Shown: positions 37,111 to 49,790, numbered from the stretch's first letter. The stretch: 64,000 nucleotides of DNA from Metallyticus violacea (GCA_030762175.1 CM060838.1:16250001-16314000), one strand, 5' to 3'. Made by a program: numbers and translations. The notes: generated from the letters alone by a model not told the origin.

Positions 37111-38890
37111 CAGTTAATTTCGATATTTCGGACATTTAGGTATCCTTCTAGATCGATTCGGAGTAGCAGGCAACAATTCGGTTGTACTATTTAACGTGTG
37201 CGTCTACTCTCATATGAGAAAGAGAGAAGCGTTTATTGGTTAATTTTTAAATTAAACAAGCATAACACCTCGCAAACTTTAATATTAATTTAGAAATGAG
37301 CAATTTAGTGATGGTAGGTAACACTATCGAAAGGGAAAGAAGCTTCAACATGTTAATGGGTTTTGGCTGATAAGCCTTCATCTTAATATTAGGGAGATTA
37401 AAGTTCCTTTGATGATAGATATGCTATTTCGACAGAAGCAAGGAGCTACATATCTACTCACTTTATGTCTTCCACCACTAATCGATATATAGATATTTGG
37501 AGAGCAAAGCCCGTCCTTCACTCCCTTTGCTGCAGGCAAGTCCTTCATTAATCAAACATGGCAGTCAACGAAAGGTTAAGGTTCTATCTTTACACTTGAA
37601 TGAGTAAAATTTACTTTAATCAGAATTTTACGTGACCATGATGGGATCTGGTGCTATTTTCCCCCGGACACTATCAATATGGGCGTTATTTCCGGCAAGA
37701 ATAAAATTACTCTGGATAAGATCTTTCATTCTCTAAAATTAGGCAGGGATTTAATATGACGCAGTTCTTCTTTGTAGGTAATGGGATATTATCTAATTTT
37801 CACCCACGTATTCTCTCGTAATTTTTTTGTAATTAATTGAGCAAAAAGTATAGAGAGAGAAAGTGAGGGCATGCTACTGCATTGGTGTGCTAATAGGAAT
37901 TTACTTCTTAGAAACAAAATCGTGATTCTACTTTATTCCTAATGTTACGAGATCTATAAATTATTTAATGGAACAGTAACCAAAATATATAAGACAAAAA
38001 CTCATTAAACAAATTACAAATCGAAGAAATGGGGAGAACTTGCGGGTATGCACCTGATTTATGGGAAACAAGAGGGTGTTAAAGAGCTTTATATATAGTG
38101 GAAATATTTTTTTTAAGGATAATTATTCCAATATATTACATTACTATACGCCAAATAGTTTACGCTTTGTCGTTCATTATGCTTTCGTTTTTACAGAGAG
38201 CCGATTGTATTTTTTCACGTAAAAACGGCAAGTAAAAGACACAGCATTGACGGTGACTGTTCATAAATTCGGAAAGCAATAATATACGCTCTGACTACTT
38301 TTATGCAATATGATGCTGTAGCTTCTTACAAAAAAATGCCTGTAGAGAAATATGTAAAATTCAGATGTGTAATGTTGTCAACCTAGGAAATATAAGCCCT
38401 AAAATGCTTTTATTTACAATTTAATAAAATTTATAATGGGCATTTTTTGTTATATTCAAAATTTTTCGTCATTATTAAAAATCATTTCTTAATTATTTAA
38501 CTTGTTACTTTATACCCGGTATTTCACGGTTTTGTCGCCTGTTTCACGGCTGCTGGTGGGTCGGAAGTCAGAGCGGTAACTTCCGGAAGAGCGGTTGTAA
38601 TATCCGTGCAACCAATGAAGTTCTTGCAATTACAACTACAATTAAAATAAGCATGCAACTTGCGAGAGGAGATGATGAAATTGTTTTCACTGCCACATTC
38701 AGTCATTTCTGATATCTTTTGAGAAAATTGTGATTTACATGCATCAGTTAATATTCCAGAATTGAGTTATTTTTAACTTGAAAGCATACAAGGTAACTGC
38801 AGTAACTACACGAATTACAAGCAGATAATATTCTATTCGGGTACATTTAAGTAATTGGGTATTAGTGATGGAGTAATTGATTCACAAATG

Positions 38891-38991
38891 ATCGATAATT
38901 TCACTCCGTAACCCGACTGTGATTGGTCAAAATTAAAATTTTGTTTCGTTTCATTGTTCGATTTCAAGATGACGTTACATGATTGAAATAG
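38891..38991 (+). repeat. Single copy of the 100-bp repeat found at 45683 and 46795
   Basis: ATCGATAATTTCACTCCGTA, then CGACTGTGATTGGTCAAAAT, TTTCGTTTCATTG and GATGACGTTACATGA match both other copies in order. No partner in inverse orientation was noticed nearby, so this is a solo end or an independent short element. Confidence 0.7.
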
Positions 38992-39589
38992 TCAATGTAA
39001 AGGTAACACTAAACGCTAAACAACATTAGAGGTTTCCTTGAACTTCCCACTTCATGAATTAGGAGGGGAAAACATTGTGTTTAGATGTCTAATGCTAGTG
39101 CAGCAAGTGCAGTGAAGGACGAATTATTCGTGTAGGAAGTAATTAATGTTTCGGAGATTTAAGTTAATACTTAGTAATGTAAATGCAAAATATATAAACA
39201 TTACAAAACTTTAAGCCAAAATAATTCAGAAATACAATAAAGAAGGAGTTACAAATTATTTTCCTTTAAAATGTCCTATATCCTATACTATTTTACTTGT
39301 ACTGAAGTAAAATATTTTGATAACAGATTTTTAGCTCAATTTAACTGTTTATCGTAGATTACTTAAGCAATACAACGAGCCTGAAGTATAACCAAGAGAT
39401 GTCATAACTTGCATTGTTTTTAAGATCGTAAAACTAAATTTGTTCAATTTGTTAAATAGGAATTTAAAACTATACTGTATGGCGAAATCATACACAACAA
39501 TATTTAAAAATATAAAGAAATATTTAACTTTTGGTGAAATAAAATGAAATTATTAAAACAGAAATAACAATATATTAAAAATGTAAGGT

Positions 39590-39835
39590 CTTCAATAGGT
39601 GGTCTAGGCACCTTTTGTCCTATTCGTCATTCAGATGTCTTGGAACAGAATTTATTAGGTTCTTAAAATATTCTAGATTTTTTCGAATTTCCCAAATTCA
39701 TGTACAGTGTTACATTAGAGCTATCTTGTTCTCTCTTGGTTAGGTTCCTACTCATTTGGATGAGCCCAATAATATTCAAATCGGGCGATTTGTAGCACAT
39801 TCAAGGCTGCTGAGACTCCGGTCAGTGTCTGACCT
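39590..39835 (-). mobile_element. Second Tc1-like C-terminal relic
   Basis: The minus strand at about 39750-39800 reads Y-K-S-P-D-L-N-I-I-G-L-I-Q-M-S, equivalent to 'x-S-P-D-L-N-P-I-E-x-x-W-x-x-L' of Tc1-like DDE transposases. A decayed continuation runs to about 39590. Only one motif is clear, so the call is tentative. Confidence 0.5.
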
Positions 39836-40158
39836 GCTTCGAGGCAACCTATTACTCCACCATTCAAAGCAGGGGCTTTGTAGCATTTCCTTATAAACTT
39901 AACCAAGATATCGCACTCCGCTTACAATGAGAGGACAAACAAGACTGAGGCAGTATGAGTCTAATGCACCGGTTGCGCCCTTTCTTCTGTAGAGATAACT
40001 TCCCTAACTTTCCTGGGTAGATATATACGGCTTTCGCTTAACTTTTTTCATACCATTTTACCGTTTTCCTGATTATGCTAAAATTCTGGACACTAGTGTA
40101 ATATTTCCGAATTTAAATTAAATAGTCTTTAAAAGAAAAATGCACAGGAGTAGCTTAC

Positions 40159-40470
40159 CAGCGTATGGTTCGTAACTAATAGTGACACCGAATCATTGGC
40201 TGTGTCCAGGACGGCGAGGGCTCCTTCGTCCGTCTGGAAGACGAATTGGGTGTGGGAGATCCAAACGGGTGGCATGCGCTGCGGCGTGAGGTCTCCTTGC
40301 AGGTACTCATCTAACTTCATCCGTCTTCCGGACCAGTATAGCATCTCATCTACATATCCCAGCAGGTAAATGGCTGTAAGAATGCCGGCCACCACACAGC
40401 TGATGACAAGCAGAGATAATGCTATACTCCGCCAGTTGTGGCTTTCTCCTGCTCCTTCTAGCACCAGATC
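40159..40470 (-). CDS. DPP4/6/10-like exon: transmembrane helix and start of ectodomain
   Basis: A 312-nt exon of exactly 104 codons, entered and left in phase 0. The acceptor is TTGTGCTTTTAG|GAT and the donor CGCTG|GTAAGCT. Residues 1-12 are a polar juxtamembrane stretch (DLVLEGAGESHN). Residues 13-40 start with WRSIALSLLVI and form one hydrophobic helix, the signal anchor of a type II membrane protein. Residues 48-62 (SGRRMKLDEYLQGDL) and 70-78 (WISHTQFVF) match the first ectodomain segments of the S9B dipeptidyl peptidase family (DPP4, FAP, DPP6, DPP10). Two N-glycosylation sequons are visible, NDS at 92-94 and NHT at 101-103. Known for the family: active members cleave X-Pro dipeptides at the cell surface, while DPP6/DPP10 are inactive partners of Kv4 channels. 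The catalytic part is not in this window, so the subtype is open. The frame runs on past the donor for only a few codons, as expected of intron sequence. Confidence 0.92.
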
Positions 40471-40682
40471 CTAAAAGCACAACATTTCATCCATTTACTT
40501 TTTCCAAAATAATAAAAATTGGGTAATATAAGATATAAATGTGAAATTTATAAGAATATGTTTATAAAGATGATATGATGTAATATGGTAAGTAAATAAA
40601 CATGATCAATATATGTATATATATAATATAATTTTATGCAAATATACACAGGAATAGATACATATAAGTAGTAAAGTAAAAG

Positions 40683-40971
40683 TCGGTCCTGGTGGTGTAG
40701 TGGTAACCATACTTGCCTCCTAAACCCAAGATCGCGGGTTCTATCCCGACCAAGATCAATGGATTTTTTGGGCGTAAAAATCCTAAGTATGGCTTCCTTC
40801 GGAAGGGAAGTAAAGCCAACGGTCCCGTGTCGTATATTTACGGCACGAAAAACAACCTCGAGCCTGAAAGAAGAGGCCTCTGAGCAAACTTTGTCGGCCG
40901 TTTCACGCCCTGAATAGAATGGGACGCTGGTGACCTGAGACGTTAAAGAGCGTCCGTATAAAAAAAAAAAA
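40683..40971 (+). repeat. SINE A, near full length (tRNA-derived)
   Basis: This copy and the one at 52212 show the family best. The head GGTCCTGGTGGTGTAGTGG carries a pol III box A. In intact copies a box B (GGTTCGAACCC) is followed by CCAGGACC, which closes a 7-8 bp acceptor-type stem with the head. A tRNA-unrelated body follows, with GGCGTAAAAATCCTAAGTAT, CTTCCTTCGGAAGGGAAGTA and GGCCGTTTCACGCCCTGA, and ends in TTAAAGAGCGTCC plus an A-rich tail. In this copy box B is changed to GGTTCTATCCC. Propagation is presumably by LINE-encoded enzymes. Confidence 0.85.
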
Positions 40972-41307
40972 GTATGTAAGAAATGTACTGGTCACCAGTA
41001 CAGTTTCTACCGGATACCGATGAATAGTAGTTCAATAATTTAGAGTTAAAGATTAAGCGGAAGTGATAGAAATAGCAGATGGTTTCCAGTTATTCGAATA
41101 TTGCCGGTTACCAGCGATTAGGAACTGAAGGGAATGTAACTTTGTTATTTTTATTATTTTTGTAAATTTCTAATTGTAACCTAGGTATAGGTATTATGAA
41201 AAACAATAATGTAAGAATGTAATTAGGTAATTTAGAAATAGAGTGTGAGAGTTTACAATACACGTCCCGGTGTAGGAAACAAGGCACCGGGATGTAGTAT
41301 TTCAGAT

Positions 41308-41331
41308 TATTATTACTATTATTATTATTAA

Positions 41332-41363
<32 letters not shown>
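41308..41363. repeat. (ATT)n microsatellite
   Basis: Interrupted ATT repeat; leucine- and asparagine-run frames here are artefacts. Confidence 0.95.
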
Positions 41364-41365
<2 letters not shown>

Positions 41366-41644
41366 AAGTTTTTCAATAAAAGAATATAAATACAAAAATT
41401 ACCACGTAATTGAGTCTGGGCTAACCCAATCTCAGCTGAAAATTCTTCCGTCAATGAGATGGACAAGCAAGGAACTACATCTACTATTTGATGTTTCTCA
41501 TATTGATAATATTTTGAAATTCATATAAAACATGCTAATACTAAATAGCTTATATTATAATTATGATAAGTATGATTGATAGGTAAAAATATGGGCCTAC
41601 AATTTTAAGAGCAAACTTATCGAGTTTTAATTTTATTAAAATTA

Positions 41645-41647
<3 letters not shown>

Positions 41648-41696
<49 letters not shown>
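41648..41696. repeat. (AAT)n microsatellite
   Basis: Perfect AAT repeat of about 49 bp; the tyrosine-run frame on the minus strand is an artefact. Confidence 0.95.
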
Positions 41697-41698
<2 letters not shown>

Positions 41699-43984
41699 GT
41701 CGCGGAATAAAATAAGGATACAATATTAACAGGACCAAAATACACTTTATAACATTCTAATCCTGCCTTATACAACTTTTACTATGGGGAATAGCCAGCA
41801 GTTCAACTTCTTTGTTGCTATATAAATTATCCTCATAGACGTCGTTAACTTTATTCCTTCATGTAATAACTGTGTCACTAAAATGTAACAGACTTAAAAA
41901 AAGGTCTTGATATTTGGTTCAATTTTTGTTGGTGTTATCTGAAATGTAACATTTTTAAATTCTTAAATGTTCATTACATTATGCAAATGTGTTTAATAGT
42001 AGAATAATAATTAATTTTAATGGAGAATTATTAACCTCCATTATAGACCCAAAGACAGTCCTTCGTTACACATATCGATCAATCACTGTTGGTTTTAGCC
42101 CGTTAATAATTTCCCTTGCGACAGAGATGATGAACTACCTATTATAACCCCCACCCCCCTGGATAATTTTCTTAAAAAATTATAAACTCCAAAGCAATCT
42201 GCCAGACCTGATTATGATGTAATTGAAAAAAAAATCAGGTTACATTGACAGAGCTACAATTTCTCTACGTAGGATGCATCTTGGGAGTTTGCTGAAAGCA
42301 GTGTTTGCTTTTTTTTACGAATACTTATCAATTCCTATAGCGATGACACATTATTCGTACTCCGCATTTTAGAATTGATTGTCCCATTACTTTAAACAGT
42401 AATTTAATTTTGATATATCCATTAATTCGATGGCAGTGGGAATTTCTAATCCCGTCTAATTTCATCTAATTTTATTCCCTAAGCAGAAAATGTATGCTTA
42501 GACACGTTTCAGGAATGATATTACAAAGACTGTTTTAAAACATTGTTAAAGAACCTTAGTAACGCAATACTCTCATCATTTTTGCAACAGTAATTCTAAC
42601 TTAAGGCAGCTTCGCTAATATTTGCCATGATTACATGTCGGATTCAAATCGGTTTGAATACGCTTTCCGGATTATAATTCGAGTTCAAGACATCGCCGTT
42701 TAAATGACATTTTTCAATTCCTATTGAAACATGTTACATATTTCTACATAAGTGTTCGTGTTGGCTAACCTGCCTTATTTTATTTCTATGTTAACAAACC
42801 TACCGGATAACGTATTTAACAACAAATTAATTATTGATTCAAGATGTAAAGTTTGTAAAGATAAAAACAGATATAGAGGGTTAAATGAAATGAAACAATA
42901 TACGCATTTGTTTTTCGTGGGTAAATGAAAAATGAAGATCGACTTTGTGTGATAAAAATGACTGCGTAAATGCGCATGAACATACTCGATTAAATTTAAG
43001 TACGATTCCCGTTAAAATGCATGTAAATCCGCAGTGAATCCATTGCATTTCCAGTTTTTAGCAGGATAAAACTTGGATCTTGAATCCCTGTTTATATGCA
43101 AATGCATAAGCTATACCAAGTGAAAAATTCCAAGTATTTGCTTTATCAGTAGTTAGTTTTTAGTAATTAAAAGATAGCAAGTATGAAATTCAAACAAGTC
43201 ACCAACTACTAAGTTAAACCCCACTACAAAAAGACTTTAGCGGACTAGATTTGTGGTATTCCATCGACAGTGCACGAAAAATCGAATTTTCTTTAGAAAA
43301 AATTTGGCAGGTTTGAAGCTTTTATATTTTGATTGAGCGAATATAAAATTTCAATTGTCATATTCACAGCAACAAAGCGGGAGTCGAGGATTGGACAACA
43401 TTGTTTAAATGGAGTTATCGGACGAGATAAAGCCGCGCTCTTGTGAACTGAGTCGCATAAAAAGATTATTGTGTAATACTACCGCGTATTACCAATGAAA
43501 TTATTTATCGCTTTTCTGCAGATGGTCATGAAAAACAATACATTATCGAGCGACTGTTTTCATATTCGCGCAGCGGCGCGGAAATTTAGTACAGCTATGT
43601 ACTCAGTGAGCATAAAGGTTATTACAAAGGCAATGAAGCCACCAGGACCTTAAAAATTGTGAATTTTATGAAAGCAGACGTTAATAACGACAAACAAAAC
43701 ATTTATTTTATGCACTAATCTACCACATAATTTGCATTTATATTAACTTCATTAGTAATGTTGTACTACAAAAGGCATTCTATCATGGTTAAAAGAAACA
43801 TTTGGTGCATTAATTTATTGGTAGCAACAATGATTTACCTGTGTTTTGGGGCATTAATGCGAATATCTTATTATTAATTTAAATATCTCTAAGCGCATTT
43901 CCATGTTTAGTGCCAACTATCAACAGTATAATTGTTATTGTTATTATAATAAAGATGATGAAATCAATTCTTTCAAAAAGCCGG

Positions 43985-44190
43985 TTTTGGCATGATAAAT
44001 TTGGTAAACGTAGTGCCGCTATTATGTGAAAATACAAGAAGACCCTTGTACACCTCTTCTAATCTGCCACAGATACTACCTAGTGCTACTGGTCTTTGCC
44101 CATTGCGCGAAGAAAGCTGTACCTGGCGGCATATTCTGGCAGAATGCAGGGAAACAGAGATTTTTAAAGTGTTAAGGCCCATTTTTATTG
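43985..44190 (+). mobile_element. LINE 3' relic, plus strand copy of the cysteine-module tail
   Basis: The plus strand at about 44095-44170 encodes CPLREESCTWRHILAECRET, the same C-terminal module as the relics at 2384 and 6665 but with the histidine kept (W-R-H-I-L-A-E-C) and the second cysteine displaced. It is truncated at both ends. Directly downstream, at about 44200-44275, lies a fragment resembling SINE B. Confidence 0.7.
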
Positions 44191-44199
44191 ATTATGCAT

Positions 44200-44275
44200 C
44201 AAGTCGGTGGCGTTTCACGCTTACGTTTGAGGTACCTTCACGGCATTTGTCTTTCATGAGGATCAGATACAGCTG
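44200..44275 (-). repeat. SINE B fragment
   Basis: Only the middle of the element is recognisable: CTTACGTTTGAGGTACCTTC, ACGGCATTTGTC and TTTCATGAGGA correspond to the CCTAAGTTTAGGGTACCTCC, CCGGCATTTGCC and ATTTATGAGGA segments of fuller copies. Confidence 0.5.
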
Positions 44276-45564
44276 GAATAAATCTCCGTCAGAGAGGATG
44301 ATGAACCCCAAAAGGATTGAATTTAGAAGTTGGTAGATATAAAGGCTTTAAACGTTGAAACTCAAAATGCCACACTAAATGCCAAATTTTTAATATATAA
44401 AGGTTTACAGTTATTTACTGACATAAATAATTATATACACAAAATTTACGTCATTGGAAATGAAATTACAAAATTAAGGAAGTAATAATTGGACGTAATC
44501 AAATTGGAACCTATTTTAATATATACGGGTAAAATGTGGAACATTTAATGTTTCCGGCATTTTTAATTTTCAAAATGGTCCTTACGTTCATTGAATGCTT
44601 ATTGGTGAATACCACAGTTTATATATTTCTTTTAGAATAATCCTAAGTTCTTGTAACATTTATATGACACGCTTACACTCATTTAAATGAAATACTCCAG
44701 TTTTAATGGGTACGCCCTTGCTTTAAGGGAACTAGCAGATAGTTATTTTATTACTATGAGAATCGTAAGAGATTTTATTCTAATAATGTAATCTAAACCA
44801 TAATCACTAAGAAGGTTATTCCTCTGGTATTCACAGGATTTCCAAATGATATCCGCGAGATCAAGTTGCGAGTCAAAACTTAGATCACGTGGCTGTTTAC
44901 AAGGATGTATTGCCTCGCGTTCATTTCGTCTTTAATCTCACCGCTTCACAGAGGGAGCACCCTCCAGGTGTGGCAGAAAGTTCCTCAAATCAATGTTCTG
45001 GGGAAACTAAATTACATGCGCGCTACAACACAGACACTCCCTCACTCTTTCTGAGCTTTGCGCCACAATCGTGCACAATGCACGCGATGACGATGTTGAC
45101 GTTATTCATCCAAACTGTACCAAATTACCTTAACACGATCGAACACCAACTATTAAGTCTATCACATACGCATAAGATATCTCATCAATGTTTATAGATA
45201 TAAAACTATTTTAACTTCGGCGATACATCGCGTATTTCCATTAACGTAATATCCTTGCTAACAGAAACCCTGGAAAGTAACCACTATCACAAGTAATATC
45301 ACGAGAGGGTCTGAGATTACTGAGTAAATTAATCCTGAAAACCCAAACCCTCGAGTGATATTTATTAGGACTATTTTACGAATAAAATAAGAATTTTAAT
45401 ATTATTCCTCTAAACTTGGCTTAAAAATTGTAATAGTTGTATATTTGTACTTAACCTTTTCAAGCAATGTTGCGACAGAAGAATGCCGATTGTCAGTAAT
45501 GCCAATAGAGAAGAGCAAAATAGCGGTTTAGGATTATTTCATAAATAGAATATGAAAAAAAGCG

Positions 45565-45566
<2 letters not shown>

Positions 45567-45597
<31 letters not shown>
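45567..45597. repeat. (AT)n microsatellite
   Basis: About 30 bp of AT repeat shortly before the inverted-repeat pair. Confidence 0.95.
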
Positions 45598-45601
<4 letters not shown>

Positions 45602-45682
45602 TGGCACACAGAGCACTAACACGGAGTTACACTGAACATAAGATAAATACAGGTCGCGTGTTAAACGGATCTGATACTTTTT

Positions 45683-46893
45683 TTCGATAATTTCACTCAG
45701 TACTCCGACTGTGATTGATCAAAATTCAAAATTTAGTTTCGTTTCATTGGTCCATTTTAATATGTCGTCACATGAGTGAAATAACTTAATATGATAAATA
45801 GACAAGCTCTATGTAATACCGCCACGGGTGGCCGAGGTCGTTAAGGCACGGACTCGTGAACTCCAGGTTTTCCTCAGTCCTCATAAATGGCAAGGGCCAG
45901 GGAGGTACCCTAAACTAAGGCCTGAAACGTTTCCTTCCTAAGAAATCCTTTCCCAATATAACATCAGTGTCCAGTGTGGTGCCTCTGTAGTAAAAACGGG
46001 CTTTAAATATTATTAAAATTTTTTTCCATGGAAAAGTTGGTGGAAGTTAAATTTTTACATTCTACAGCTTCTGCTTAAATGCCTTTCGTATGTATATAAT
46101 CAGTTCATTTTTCACATTCCACATCGTTAACTGTGGTGTGTAGAAAAAATAATTAATTTGATTATTATATACAGGGACTTAATTTAAAAGCTTGCTACTT
46201 TAAATAATGAATTGATTAACATAAATAAAATTTAAATAAAATCGAAAACGTCGAATCAGATAATGAAGAAAAGTTTAAAAACCAAGATTGATAAAAATTT
46301 CGGTTTCCCTCTATTCCCCCCCCCCCGGCCACGCCTATTTTGAAATTTCAGATGAATGACATCCCTAACTTTAGATGATTACATTTTAAAGAGGATGCCA
46401 TTGTTATCATATATATTTTGTTATGTTATCGCTGCATAAAAACCTGATTGTTGTTTGAATTTGGACATAGCAATACTTCAAAAGCTATTAGGCATTTAAC
46501 GTAATATTTGTGATTTGTAATAATTTGTATCAAAATTATATACGAATATACTCTACAAGAACGAAAAGAATGGAAACGAAATAGTGAGGATTGGCTGTAT
46601 TGCTATAATATCACTACCTGTGATTATTTTTCATGCTACAATTAACTGACTCATTTTTTGTTCTGGTCAAATTCGAACCTAAGGAAATAAGAGTCTGAAG
46701 TTTAAAACTAATGTTAATTAAATTATAGGTTTTATCCACTCCCATCCCGTCACACCACTTCGAAATTTCAAAGGATAATGCTTAAATTACAAAAGCTATT
46801 TCACTCATGTGACGTCATCTTAAAATCAACCAATGAAAGGAAACAAAATTTTGAAATTTGACCAATCACAGATTACAGAGTGAAATTATCGAA
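45683..46893. repeat. Inverted pair of a 100-bp repeat, possible transposon ends
   Basis: TTCGATAATTTCACTC and the following approximately 100 bp at 45683-45784 recur in inverse orientation at 46795-46893. The outer ends TTTTTTCGATAATTTCACTC mirror each other. Between them lie a truncated SINE B (45820-46020), a C-tract near 46317 and AT-rich DNA without a coding frame. This could be a non-autonomous DNA transposon with long terminal inverted repeats, or two independent insertions. Confidence 0.6.
45820..46020 (+). repeat. SINE B copy with the box B region deleted
   Basis: Plus-strand copy with an intact head (GCCACGGGTGGCCGAGGTCG) that jumps from GGACTCGTGA straight to CTCCAGGTTTTCCTCAG, removing box B and part of the body. 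It lies inside the inverted-repeat pair at 45683-46893. Confidence 0.82.
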
Positions 46894-49529
46894 AAAAATT
46901 ATTCAATCAGCTTTATCACGCGAAGTGCATTTGTCTTGTGGTCAGTGTAGCCAACTCTATACCTCCACTGTATAATTGCTGAACACGCATTACTGACCAC
47001 TTTTGCTGAAGGCGGTAGTGAGATATTGATAGCAACAAAAGCATGGACAATCGACAATCATAACGCAAAATGGAGGGTTCTTCAAAGCATTTTGGTGATG
47101 GGTTAAATATGCAAATTGATCTTTCATTAGGAATACCAAACCACAGTATACAAAGAAAAATAGAGACACTGTAGGTTAATTTTTTGTTTTGTTTTTCTCA
47201 ATTGGTATTAGAAAATACAAAAGCTGATGCTTTATTTATTCGAGGACATTTTTAAATTTCAATTGAAGCAAGTCAAATTATATTTTGGACAGTATAACAT
47301 TAAATAAAACATAATGCTCCTATGAGTAAAAAAATAAACACAATATATTTTAAACGAAGATAAACAAACAAAATTCTAAAAAAAAAAAAAATCAAATACT
47401 AACAAGAAGATATTTGCCTCATTCTTTCGTTAAGGATGATATACCAACCTGGAAAAGTGTGCACAGAACGTTAAGCGTGCCAATGCATCGTCTTACACTG
47501 CGAAACATACATTTGAACTTTTGGTCACTTTAAATGTGAAATAAATGGCTCATTCGCCTTACATTCCCGTCTGGCATCGTGCAATTTATTTCTGTTACCA
47601 GCCATTAAGAGGAAAACGCACAAGATTGATTTTCAACACCGCTGAAGCTCCTATTGAGGTCTTCAAGAGCAGGTATTTGAAGTGATTCTAGAAAAGTGTT
47701 TGCTGTGATTTGATGGTTGATTCTATTGAGTGGATGATTCATTAAGATTTAAGGAAGTACATTTTTAGAAGTAAACATCTGAAAGGAAGAATAATTTGTT
47801 ACTATGCCCATAAAATTTCAGGAAATTTCAGTGTAACTATTATTTCGCTGCTTTACACATTATATCCATGTAGAAATTTAGTTTTTCTTTTACTTACAGC
47901 TTGATTGTTTAATTAAATGCTATTAAATGCTAACGATTAGCGAAAAGTTTCTAATATTAACTAACAGAAAGTGATATTAATAACATTATTAAATGAACGT
48001 TTTAGAAATGTGTTTAAAAGTTGTCATTAATGAAAATATTCAGTCTAATCGTTGCGTAAAATGTTAATAAAGATTTTAACTTAAAATTAAAAACCCACTA
48101 GTAAACATTTGTACAAAATATTTTACCGTATTTTACAACGAATACAGAGTTAATAAGCAAGGGCATATTCCGTGGTATTTTTCTTAAGAATCAAGATCAT
48201 CGTAGTTCACCTTGCATTTGCGTTCCAATTCAAATTGGTGCTTTGTGAAAGGAAATCGTAAAGGCAACTGGATGTAAAGCTGTAGTGAAACCCACCCCGT
48301 CTGCTCTAATTGTGCCCTTCAAGTCTCATTATCTGTTTAACACTGTTCACCAGTTTACAGTAATGTAGACGGAAATAGGGCAGACATGCTTTACGACTGT
48401 TATCAGGATTCCGTGAATGTGACGAGCATGTAACTTCCTATTTACCATTTCATTAATTCTTAAATTTCGCTGTCGACATTAATAAGCTCACGGCCTCTGA
48501 CATTTCTCTTTCATTTATCCGAATGTACTAAATAGACGAATTCAACGTCGTCACAAGTTCAAACCTCTCGATAAATGAAGAGTTTACCTTCTTATCAAAA
48601 TCAAAATTCATGTAAATTAATGTAACGTTTCATAGGCAAAATTCTAAAATGTAATATATGCTGGAGGATATAAATATTACTTCTAAAAACATTTTTAATA
48701 TATTTACTGTCTTAGCGCATTAACAGTTAAACACTGGATGTTTTTCTTTAAAGTTATTATGAAAGTCATATGTTTTTATACAATTTTTCTTAAATGAGTA
48801 ATAACAAAGAGCTGTGACAATATTATCTTACAGAAACACCTTTCAGCTATCATCAGATAACATTCATAACCCGCGTTCCTTCATGAACTTATTGTAGTAG
48901 CTTGAATAAAAACATTTCCCTTGGATATCAACCAGTATTTTGTGAACAAACCTATCCTGCACGAAATAAACTCGGTCGTTAACGTTTGGTTGTATATTGC
49001 AATCTCATGCAATATTTTGCATGTGATATGGAACAATATGAGAGCATTTTGTGTAGGTATTCACTCAGTTTGTGCAGTTTTTCTCACACAATTTGAATTT
49101 ATTACATGTTTTCGTTTGCTATAGAATAGGTTAGTTATGCTCATGGAATTTCTTCTTCATGCATCCCTTCCTTTCTGCCAGCGCTGACCATGTGGGTACA
49201 TTCCCCTTCTCTCTCTAGCAATTGACATCCGCGCTGTAACATGTTCACAGAAAAAAGTAATAGGATTGAGGCAACTGTACGTAGAAAACAAGCGAGGCAG
49301 ATAGCCTTAACTCACATTTTTTAGTGAAAATATTATTGTAGCTACACATTAAACATCCTGCTTAAGGAACCACGCTGAACCTCTATTCTATAGTAAATGG
49401 AGAGTACTATACTGGCCTACTGCACAGACTACGTAATTTTATCAAAGAGAAAAGGCGAGGAAAGCTGAGTGGGGTGTGCACCTTCTTCACAACAATGCAC
49501 ACAACTCTTGTTGCAAAGGAAGCTGTGAA

Positions 49530-49790
49530 GAAATGTGGTTTCAAGGAGATACAGCCCAGATATAGCTCCCAGCGACATTTTTCCCTTCGCAAAACTCAAG
49601 AAGAACCTTCGAGGAAGGACATTTAAGTGTGGCGAAGAAGTGATGGATGCTGTTTATGCCCATTTTGCAACAAGACTTCCGATTATTTGGGGGGGGGGGG
49701 TTGAACTGTTAATTCAAAGATGTGAGAAGTGTATTCCAATAAAGGGTAACTATATTAAAAGTGAAATATAGTTTTTGTCTTTATCATACC
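49530..49790 (+). mobile_element. mariner-family transposase C-terminal relic
   Basis: An open plus-strand frame (49535-49771) contains RRYSPDIAPSDIFPFAKLKK followed by N-L-R-G-R-T-F, the classic 'Y-S-P-D-L-A-P-x-D-x-x-L-F-x-x-L-K' segment carrying the third catalytic aspartate of the DD34D triad. It ends with LIQRCEKCIPIKGNYI (the 'R-W-x-K-C-I-x-x-x-G-D-Y' C-terminus). A G12 tract at 49689 may have shifted the frame. Upstream a decayed H-N-N-A-H (49485-49500) marks the second Asp region. The N-terminal half is missing. Confidence 0.8.

Larger units (their letters stand above)
14250..40158 (-). other. Intron of about 25.9 kb in the DPP-like gene
   Basis: Lies between the transmembrane exon and the 25-codon exon. 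Recognised contents: SINE B at 14496-14768, 20735-20994 and 28196-28441; SINE A at 19002-19296, 31550-31818, 33022-33287, 34340-34500 and 34936-35085; mariner relics at 17788-18540, 22425-22880 and 28450-28745; Tc1-like relics at 35500-35930 and 39590-39835; a LINE reverse-transcriptase tail at 36780-37110; tRNA-like sequences at 24350-24412 and 30258-30330; one copy of the 100-bp repeat at 38891-38991; and an (ATT)n(GTT)n tract. Long stretches such as 23000-24340, 24420-28100, 28750-30250 and 37120-38880 hold only AT-rich sequence with no feature I could support. Confidence 0.75.

Noticed and set aside
40683..40755. Functional tRNA genes at the SINE heads
   Set aside because: The heads have pol III boxes and some acceptor-stem pairing, but each is followed by the same non-tRNA body, and several copies have broken box B; they are SINEs.
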